Source: Mucidula mucida
Lineage: Eukaryota > Basidiomycota > Agaricomycetes > Agaricales > Physalacriaceae
Direction of reading: 5' to 3'
Length of the DNA stretch: 64,000 bases
Assembly (NCBI GenBank): GCA_015501055.1
Contig: JADNYV010000052.1
Span: 1 to 64,000 of the forward strand
The stretch's first letter is position 1; each line of letters begins with the position of its first letter. This document shows, piece by piece, positions 56,885 through 64,000 of this stretch. Both the position numbers and the translations under genes were made by a program. The notes under the pieces are model-generated. The model made no database searches. It saw only the letters and a program-made list of their open reading frames with translations, and was not told where the DNA came from.

Positions 56885-58699
56885 GATGGTCAGAAGGAAA
56901 GTGTGATCGGATCAAGTAGCGTCGACGCGTCTCCCAATACGCGAGCGGCGACAGCATTGAGGGTGAGTTTATCGCCCAGACTGAGGATGCTTGCCTGCGG
57001 TTGATGAAATGACGTGTCCGCAATCAGCGAGCGGCGCGTCCGCAAGATTACAACAGCTACGGTTAGGCTTCAAATTTGACAGTGGTCACGGGAATGTCAA
57101 AATTGAAGCCACGAATGTTTGGCTGGCTTCCTTTGACCCGCTCGTCCGGGCCAAGTTGTAGTAGCAAAGTCATTGGTAGTGAGTGCTGCGGTGGCGATGT
57201 GATGTTGCGCATGGCCTTGACTGCAACGCCTGGCCGCACGGATTCGGGCATTAACAAGTCGGCGCGAGGCACGACTGGAGGAGGATGAGTGCGCCGTTGA
57301 CAACGACGATGACAGCAGGCATTTACTTGGGGAGCAATGTCTATGATGCCCAGTGAAAAGGGGGGGAATTGTTTTATGATTTCTCGAGTTTCTGTATGGG
57401 TGCCTGAAATAGTCAGATCCTCGTAAGATTGCTTGGATTTCCTTCCAGAGATATAACTGACGGTAATCCGATGAATATTGCCAAATGCATATCATTGTAC
57501 CCGCCACTGGCTACCCACTGCTAGCTACACGCTACATCACCAGCTATGCGCTGCCCCGCTCGCGTCCACCGTCTGAGAATGTTGTTTGCCTACTACTCTC
57601 CATGACCACATCCCGCTGTTGCCCCGCCGCCCCCACCGTAATCCGCTGGTATCATCTTGAGGATGTGTTCTCTTGCGGCGGCAGTAGCTCTGTAAGAACC
57701 CATTAGACACATCCGATAGGGTACATACCTCTTTGACACGCGTGGTACTGGTTCCACGGCTAACAATATCGCGCTGCACTCCTATGGTACGACGTATATT
57801 ATGCTACCTGCGCGTCGGACACAGGTATAGACAACGCGCCCGCCGACGCCCAAACATCTGAATGCTAGGATCGTCAGTGAGCCAGTCTCCTCCACGGTAC
57901 TGTTGCGTAGCCTTATAGCCATGGTGGGCTTGCCCTTCGTCATCCTGTTCTTGGACGTCGTCCAGCGGCCTTGATCGCGCCAAATGCATCGTGTACAGTC
58001 CTTGGAGTCGTCAAATGTGCATCGAGAGAGCAGGATGACGATGGCGGCGGCGGCGGCGAGGGGCAATGTCGGTGCTGGTGCAGAAACTCGCCGTTGTTCA
58101 AACAGACACAGGAGTGGTGGAGAATGGCGGGCAGCTACAAGACTATGGGAGGCACCAGTTGAAAGTCTTTCCCAGATTTGACCCGGCTCGTCCGGGCCAA
58201 ACCACCAATGAGCTGAGGAATCGTGAGCCTGTGATGACAAAAAGTATGTACCAGATTTGACCCCGCTCATCGGGGCAACAGTGGTAGCGAGACAATTGGG
58301 CTGTGCTTGCGGCGCGCTGGGACTCTGTAGCGACGTGGCTGGGCGATAAGTGACCAGGCGTTGTGTTGAATAATTGGGCGCTGTTGAAAAGTCGTAAGAG
58401 TATCGCAGTCGGTCTCATATCCTGAGGCCATGCGTATCAAATTACGTTGCTCCGACTCCCTTGGCTCCAGTCATGCAACGCCTCCTCACTCCTGGGACAC
58501 CGACGAATGCAGACGATCTTTGTCGCCGAGTGTCCGAGGTGTCGAGAGCTTGAGACCTAAGGCGCGTTTGTACGGGCCCATCACAACGACGTTGTTGACG
58601 TGAAACAACCCCCACGCGGGACCCGTACCGGGCGTGAATCCGTAGTAGGAGGTGGAGAGCGAGGATCCGCCGGCATCTAGCGTGCTTGAGAGATTGCAA
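56885..58699. other. Repeat-bearing noncoding region upstream of the recombinase locus
   Basis: No gene recognised. A motif reading TTTGACCCGCTCGTCCGGGC recurs three times in one orientation (see next entry). The region may be element-internal noncoding sequence or flanking DNA. Confidence 0.35.
57132..58280 (+). repeat. Three copies of a TTTGACCC...CCGGGCCAA motif
   Basis: Copies at 57132-57154 (TTTGACCCGCTCGTCCGGGC), 58177-58200 (TTTGACCCGGCTCGTCCGGG) and 58256-58278 (TTTGACCCCGCTCATCGGGG). The last two share CCAGA upstream. Each holds a short GC-rich dyad (CCCGG...CCGGG). Direct orientation, uneven spacing. Confidence 0.6.
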
Positions 58700-58775
58700 G
58701 TGTCTATCTGGGGGTCAGCGAATGGATATGTAGTTGCAAATATCGCGCACCTGCGACTCTACCACCAAACAATGT

Positions 58776-59360
58776 GGCGGCGATTTAGTAAATTCTGCAG
58801 ACGCGTTAGAGCTGGAATGCTGTCAGACGCACCTCTTGGACAGCAACGTGCTTATAGGCAGATTGGTTGGTGAGCACTGGACGCTGCAACGGCGATGACG
58901 TGTCATGCCCTTAAAAGAGTTGGCGGCGGTTGAAATCTGCAGACACCGTTAAAGGTGGCAATATGGAATGCGATTGGACGCACCGGGGTCCAACGTTGGC
59001 GGCGTCAATCTGTAAGCGGGGTAAATTTGGTAGCGGCGATACCACTTTTGGCAGCAGGGACTGGCTGCTTGACTGCCACTAGTGTTGGAAACGTCAGCGG
59101 TTGAATTCTGCAGACATTGTTCTGAACGCACCTGAGAAGCTGAGCATACGCAATGGCAGCATCGCAGCTGGCGCCGACGCGGATGATGGTGGTCGCGTCT
59201 TGTCGGCGGTCCCAGTGGCTACGGCGGCAGGATAAATAGTCGCTGCTGCAGCGGCGCGAATACTATTCGTCGGTGGTAACAAGGAGCAGAGTCACACGCT
59301 GTAACGTGAGATGATTTGTCCTGAAGAGACGTCGGCGGTCCAATTCTGCAGAAATCACCT
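58776..59360 (+). repeat. Degenerate repeats of a GGCGGTTGAATTCTGCAGAC-type motif
   Basis: Four related segments begin near 58776, 58920, 59090 and 59327, each with a (G)GCGG(T)T core, AATTCTGCAGA and usually a GTT about 5-8 bases further on. Spacing is 140-240 bases. The ttctgcag core resembles a 3' splice site, so degenerate exons are possible, but no coding signal was seen. Confidence 0.5.
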
Positions 59361-59584
59361 AGCGAGCTGCCCTGCACGCGCGCGATGAAGAGTTGCTGGG
59401 GTGGTGGTAGGTGACAAGAAGGGTCACGTTGCGTGACATGATCGGTGGGCGGCTGTGATTGAAGAACTCTTCCTCCTCAATTTGGGTGCTCTACGGTACT
59501 GCTCAGTTTCGGCAGTTTTGCTCTGTTCCTCGGTGCTGATCAATTACTGCCTATCCGAGGGGTGAAGAACTCTTCCTCATCCTC

Positions 59585-60810
59585 CCCTTGATTTGGGTGC
59601 TCCCAGCTCATGGCAGACTACAATGTGACGCCCGGGTTGATGCTCTACATAGCTCTCTCGTACCACGGTCGCGCCCCGGCCTTGTGGCCTGTGCCCATAC
59701 TGCCACGCCCGGGGTTGGTGGCCTGGGCCACACCTGCCCCGCCCTATGGGCTTCTCCTACCTTGGCGGAGCCCATAGAGCATTGTATTTTGCGCAGCCCG
59801 AGGCACGAGGGCGAAGCGCGACCGAGGTACGAGGGAGCTATGTAGAGCAGGAGCGTGTTTTTGGCGAAGCCCTTGAGACCGTATTTTTGCGTAGCCTTGG
59901 CGGAGCCCGTAGAGCGTGCGGAGCCCATAAAGATTGTATTCCGTGCCGCCCTCATCCCGCCGCCCCCAGGCTCTCTGAGGACCAGCGCGCCGGCACGTGC
60001 ATTAGTCACGTGCAGCATGACCGTGGGCAAGAGAGCGTGTTTTTGGCAAAGCCCTTGAGGCCGTATTTATGCGTAGCCCAGTAGACCACCCTCGCGTCTG
60101 GCTGCACAAAATACAATGCTCTATGGGCTCCGCACGCTCTACGGGCTCCGCGCACAGGCTGATTGATCTTACAGTGGTTAATATAACCGTAGAACAGGTC
60201 GGAAAACATTCTACCTCAAGAACTAGTGGAAGTAACCACATCATATTTCACCGTGTTAGGACTAAAAAACCTGGGGAAAGGTTAAATTCACGCGGCCACC
60301 CAGTTACTTCAACCCAGTTTGGGGTCCATAGTGCTCGGGCTGCGCTCTATGGGCTGCGCCAAGGCTCCGCGCACAGGCGAGGAACGAGCCTGCGCCACAC
60401 ACGCGGTAGTTCTCGCCGCTGGCGCGGCTCGAACCAGCGCTACCAGCAATGTGAGGCCCACGGTTGGTGCTCTACATAGCTCCCCTCGGTTGTGCTCTGC
60501 CCTTGTGCCTTGGGCTGTGCAAAAATACAGGCTGTACGGGCTTCGGCAAAACACGCTCTACATAGCTCCCTCGTACCTCGGTCGCACTCCGCCCTCGTGC
60601 CTCGGGCTGCGCAAAGTACAATGCTCTACATAGCTCCCTCGTCCCTCGGTCGCACTAGATACAGGCTCTACGGGCTCCGCCAAGGCTCCGCGCACAGGCT
60701 CGTTCCTCGCCTGCGCCACCGTGAATCCACATGGTTCTCGCCTTCGGCTCGAACCATGTGGATTCACCACGGCTCAGGTCGTGGGTTCAAGCCCCACAGT
60801 GTCCAACTCC
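59585..60810. repeat. Palindrome-rich repeat cluster, possibly tRNA-derived (SINE-like)
   Basis: A unit containing gctctacatagctccctcg occurs in forward orientation at about 59642, 60469, 60555 and 60623, and inverted at 59829-59848. Companion pieces (cctcgggctgcgcaaagtac, ggctccgccaaggctccgcg) are likewise found in both orientations. A 16-bp perfect stem (60721-60736 with 60752-60767, gtgaatccacatggtt) encloses a 15-base loop. The recurring ggctccgcgcacagg looks like the 5' end of the tRNA-Ala at 26512, and ttctcgcc...ggctcgaacc resembles a B box. No open reading frame of substance. Confidence 0.7.
60775..60803 (+). repeat. 3' half of a tRNA-Ala gene
   Basis: gtcgtgggttcaagccccac followed by agtgtcca copies the variable loop, T-arm and acceptor end of the tRNA-Ala at 26552-26583, with AA changed to AG/C in the T loop. 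No matching anticodon arm precedes it. It is a tRNA fragment or a tRNA-derived repeat end, not a functional tRNA. Confidence 0.75.
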
Positions 60811-61297
60811 AACATATGCACCTGCTTTTTATGCCTTGCGCCACTCACAACTTCAATTGTGCCATGTGCATTTAAATTTGAGTCTGAAGCCTCGATTCTG
60901 AGCCATGCTGTCGATAGGACTAACGATGGCACAATAATAAATCCCAGTAGCAGTACAATAGCGCAGTTTCGAGTGCATCCTTGAATCTGTGATGTGGCGC
61001 AGGGGTGCGCGGTTATCACCCGCCGATAGCCTGCACTCTTCCTTGAGCATCAGCATGCCATCACATAGAATAACAATACCTCCACAAATCTTGACGGAGG
61101 TTTCGATATAATATCGATACGCAGTGAAAGGTGCGAAACCGGTCTACCACACCGCTCTGTCAGTGTTTTATCATCTTGCCGGACAGTGATGATAAACAAT
61201 GGAGTAAACGATTGACTATACTAGATGCTACATATAGATGGAGGTATAAGATAAATGTCACTAGGTAAATGAATGGTTCCGACCATAGTCCGTCATG
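60811..61297. other. Intergenic
   Basis: A/T-rich relative to the repeats on the left; ORFs here are short. Contains the probable 3' region of the protease gene. Confidence 0.35.
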
Positions 61298-63500
61298 TCA
61301 TGTAGAGTCCTCCTTTACGGGTAACTTCTCGCCTCTCGTCTCAGCACCCTCCGTACTCAGTAGCACATCCCTCTCGCCCACTCTCCCACCCCAATCTAAC
61401 CCCGTCGACGGATCCCATGGATCCTCCTTTCCATATCCGTTGTACACAACCTCCTGCCCTGCCTTATCCTCCCCGAACAGTGCCAAGTCCTTATTGAACG
61501 TCGACCCCGACGCAACCAACGTTCGATCCTTGTCGTGCCCCGTCCCAGTGCCAAAGTCGGAATTCTCCGACCTTCGCTGGCGCGCCATGTACTCCTCGAA
61601 CCTCTTCTGTCGCTTCTCGTCCTCGCTCATCTCCCGCATCGGGTATGCATCATCAACCTTCTCTCCTCTGCTCTTCCTCTTGATCAGCCCGAACAGATAC
61701 GTCTTGTCCTGTGGTGGCGGCGGCGGCTGGTTCGGGAAATAGGGGGTAGTAGGGGAACCAAGAGCCGCGGTCGCGTAATCCCCACGCTCGCGCCGCTCCC
61801 GGCGGAGAGACACCCAGCGCCACACAAGGAACATCAATACACAAAAGCCCGCAAGACTCCCTATCACCGCGAGCGCCACCACGCCCACTTTGCTGATCCC
61901 GCCACCACTACTGTTCGATTTGCCAGTGTTCCCGTACCACCTGATCCGGTGGATCCACCCAGCGCGTGGCCGTCCACCCTAACCTGGTGCCATTCAGAGT
62001 CGGCTGTGGCGATGTCTACGAGACTCCGGAGTCCCAGCTTCACACCGCCAGACCCACCATTCCCATTCACGCCGACGCGACCGTCATATCCCAGAATGGT
62101 CTCGACACTCTTCAAGAACGCCACGCCCAGGACGATCTCGCTATCCAAGATCCTGCGGATGCTTGGACAGTACCCATACATTCGTCCTTTCCCCACGACG
62201 CTCCGTGAGGTCAAGGGGATGGACAGGGAAGACAACGTCTCCGCCACCGAGATTCATCTTTAACGTAACGTTCAGTGAGATTTGCGTGCTGCAGGAAAGG
62301 TAGTAGTTGCCGTCTCCACCAGGCCCGACACCCACAGCACCGTATATACCGTCCGCAATGGCTTTCGATGCCAAAATTGTCGGTACACCGGAATCTAGGA
62401 TAGCCGAGGACGAGGACGAGCTAAGTGTAATGGGCTTCCCACCCACAGAAAGGGCCGAAAGACCCACACGCCATAAAGTCGTGCCAATAACCTGGTTCGT
62501 CGCCGGGTCTAGTGATGCAAGGGGCGCGTGTACGACATGTTCCCCAAGTTGCCGTTCCAGAATGGGGGATAAGAATCTGCTGATGGTTCCATCCCTAATG
62601 CCATAATAGGTGAGGGTGGACTTAGCACGCCACCGTCGGGGCGATGCAGAGTAACCGAATATACCAGTTCCTCTCTTCAAGTGGGGAGTGCCACTGCTGC
62701 TCCAACATTACTGACCCAACTCGCTCCATCCACTGTACTTCCGTCGCCACCATCAGTTGCCGGAATGATTTGGGCGATGAGACTGTTCAACGGAGGGCTC
62801 AGGCCCAAAACACCGCTGAAATTTGGTCGCAAGGGTTCAGAGGTAAGTGCGGAAGCTGCAGCCAAGGCCTGTGAAGAGATGGTCCATGGCAAAGTACCGT
62901 TGACGTCTGCATCGTTGTCGTCTTCGCCTTCAATAGAGCCGCTCATGTCCAAGCCAACACTGTCCCAGCCAACGATGCCCTGTACGCTCCCAACAAGGTA
63001 TGTGATGGTTATAGGTGCGCCGGTCTCAATGCGCGTCGTAGAAGCAGAGGGGTTATAGAGAGGCGAGCTGCCTCTTTTCACGGGAGCATGGGATGGGAGG
63101 GTGATGAATTTCGTGGAGGCGCGGTAAAGGGAGAAAAGGGGTTTTGTAGGAAGGAGGTGATAGAGATCTCCGCCTCGCTGAAGGACACGACGCGTCACTG
63201 CAAGACGTCGACGCGACCCACTGTACTCTTTATTTAGCATTACACTAAATGAATATAATGAAACGTACGAGATCGGCACTTCCTGAGTCAATTTGGACGA
63301 ACATACGCTGCCGTGTTGAACCGATGAGTAAGGGTAGGGTGTATGAACTACAAAATTTATATTAGGAGAGCTAAATGTGGGGTAATGAACGCTCACGCAT
63401 CGAAAGCACTACTCCCAACATAGGTCAGAGGTAGCACTAGTCCCTCGGCTTCGTCGTCATCTCCATCTGCTCGCTTTAAACGTCGTCTTCTCTTTCTTTG
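61298..63500 (-). CDS. Membrane-anchored aspartic protease (A1 family), frame-damaged in its last third
   Basis: A pepsin-type protease. The mature part probably begins after a KEX2-like site (RKRRRRLKR, about 63471-63497): LVLPLTYVGSSAFDA, an intron (gtgagc...ttgtag), then YTLPLLIGSTRQRMFVQIDS and GSADL with the first catalytic Asp (DSG). A further intron leads to WVASTSCSDASC. Then SSPLYNPSASTTRIETGAP and ITYLVGSVQGIVGWDSVGL, GVLGLSPPLNSLIAQIIP, and SAILDSGVPTILASKAIADG with the second Asp (DSG). LGVAFLKSVETILGYDGRVG follows, and a C-terminal span GVVALAVIGSLAGFCVLMFL with a cytoplasmic tail ends at 61298. At least three one-base frame changes occur near 62205, 62155 and 61925. The start lies upstream and was not found. 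Confidence 0.8.
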
Positions 63501-64000
63501 GGGTTGTCGTCGTATTATCGGCTCATGTCCTGGTGAGTTTGGTATAGAATGTATACGGTCATTTATCGGTCGGTAGAGATTCTTGACAAGGAGGCCGAAT
63601 GCGGGGAAGAAGTAGATGACGAGCCGACGGAAGAAGCGTCTCCAATGAAAGATGGCGCTAGTTGTCCAATAACCTCTTGCTTCGAGTTCGAGGCAGGACT
63701 GCGCGACGACGCGGAATCCATCTCTTATCGCCGGAGTGCCGTGCAGTCTGCGCTGCTGGAGGAGGAGATTGAGAGGGAAAGGAGTCGGAGGTAGAGAGTA
63801 GGTACTAATTAAGTGCCTCGATGTTGTGAAACATTGTCGACGACGGTGACATTTCGCCGCGCCGGCCGATCTAGACCGGCCCTTCAGAACACCTGCTCAG
63901 ACTTGTTGACATCTGAGCTAGACTGATGTCAATCAACTGTGGATCCTTGAGGACATGTAGATGGATTGTCTGAGGAAGTCAGACATGACCAGTGTAGCCG
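63501..64000. other. Right edge; upstream part of the protease gene or another gene
   Basis: On the minus strand a Ser-rich frame starts at 63721 (DSASSRSPASNSKQEVIGQL) and ends at 63563. On the plus strand a competing ORF runs 63549-63794. A hydrophobic minus-strand frame (LVIYFFPAFGLLV) in phase with the protease is a possible signal segment but has no ATG. None can be settled from this window. Confidence 0.3.

Noticed and set aside
60721..60803. Complete tRNA-Ala with a palindromic insertion
   Set aside because: Only the 3' half aligns well; no anticodon arm can be built from the sequence before it. A tRNA-derived repeat is a better description.
59585..60810. CRISPR-like array
   Set aside because: Units are inverted as well as direct, of uneven length and spacing, and there are no unique spacers. 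The genome is eukaryotic.
61535..62263. 242-codon open frame on the plus strand across the protease gene
   Set aside because: It is antisense to a gene with clear catalytic motifs, is Pro/Arg-rich, and shows no domain. A shadow of GC-rich coding sequence.

Overview
The window looks like nuclear DNA of a mushroom-forming basidiomycete (Agaricomycetes). Genes are split by many introns of about 45-60 nt with GT...AG ends. The gene families also fit: several F-box/LRR proteins, a FunK1 fungal-type kinase, a wax-synthase-type MBOAT acyltransferase, a DUR3 urea transporter, a large-subunit catalase with a DJ-1/PfpI tail, UPF3, and bHLH and forkhead transcription factors. All assignments were made by reading translations; no database search was run.

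Layout. 1-10.6 kb: the tail of an unknown gene, a stray copy of part of an aspartic protease, then on the minus strand an Lpx1-like alpha/beta hydrolase, a Mug135-like gene with an internal tandem duplication, and an intact DUR3 gene. A short-chain dehydrogenase runs on the plus strand. 10.7-23.3 kb: an F-box-like gene and its decayed tandem copy, an LRR-like gene, a membrane protein, an MBOAT enzyme, an F-box pseudogene followed by a truncated UPF3 copy, a small secreted cysteine protein, and a tandem triplet of an unrecognised single-membrane-span family. 24.3-39.3 kb: a degenerate FunK1 kinase, tRNA-Ala, F-box genes, a catalase with many one-base deletions, a multi-span membrane protein, a broken fourth member of the triplet family, and a bHLH factor. 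40.4-45 kb: intact UPF3, then the F-box and F-box-like partners of the 10.8-18.6 kb genes, in mirror order. 48.4-51.5 kb: a forkhead gene, tRNA-Arg and a coiled-coil gene. 51.6-56.9 kb: a two-gene locus encoding a tyrosine-recombinase-like protein, probably a Crypton-type mobile element. 57-60.8 kb: repeats ending in a palindrome-rich cluster that contains the 3' half of a tRNA-Ala. 61.3-63.5 kb: a membrane-anchored aspartic protease.

Main observations. First, the order F-box-like gene, F-box gene, UPF3 occurs twice in inverted orientation (10.8-18.6 and 41.6-45.0 kb), so the window holds a large inverted segmental duplication in which one copy has decayed. Second, the 20.4-23.2 kb triplet plus the 37.5 kb relic form a family I cannot name. 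Third, the 51.6-56.9 kb locus carries recognisable tyrosine-recombinase motifs. Fourth, many reading frames are broken by single-base losses in short homopolymers. The large genes DUR3, UPF3 and the hydrolase are clean, so assembly error and real decay must be separated before any gene here is called dead.
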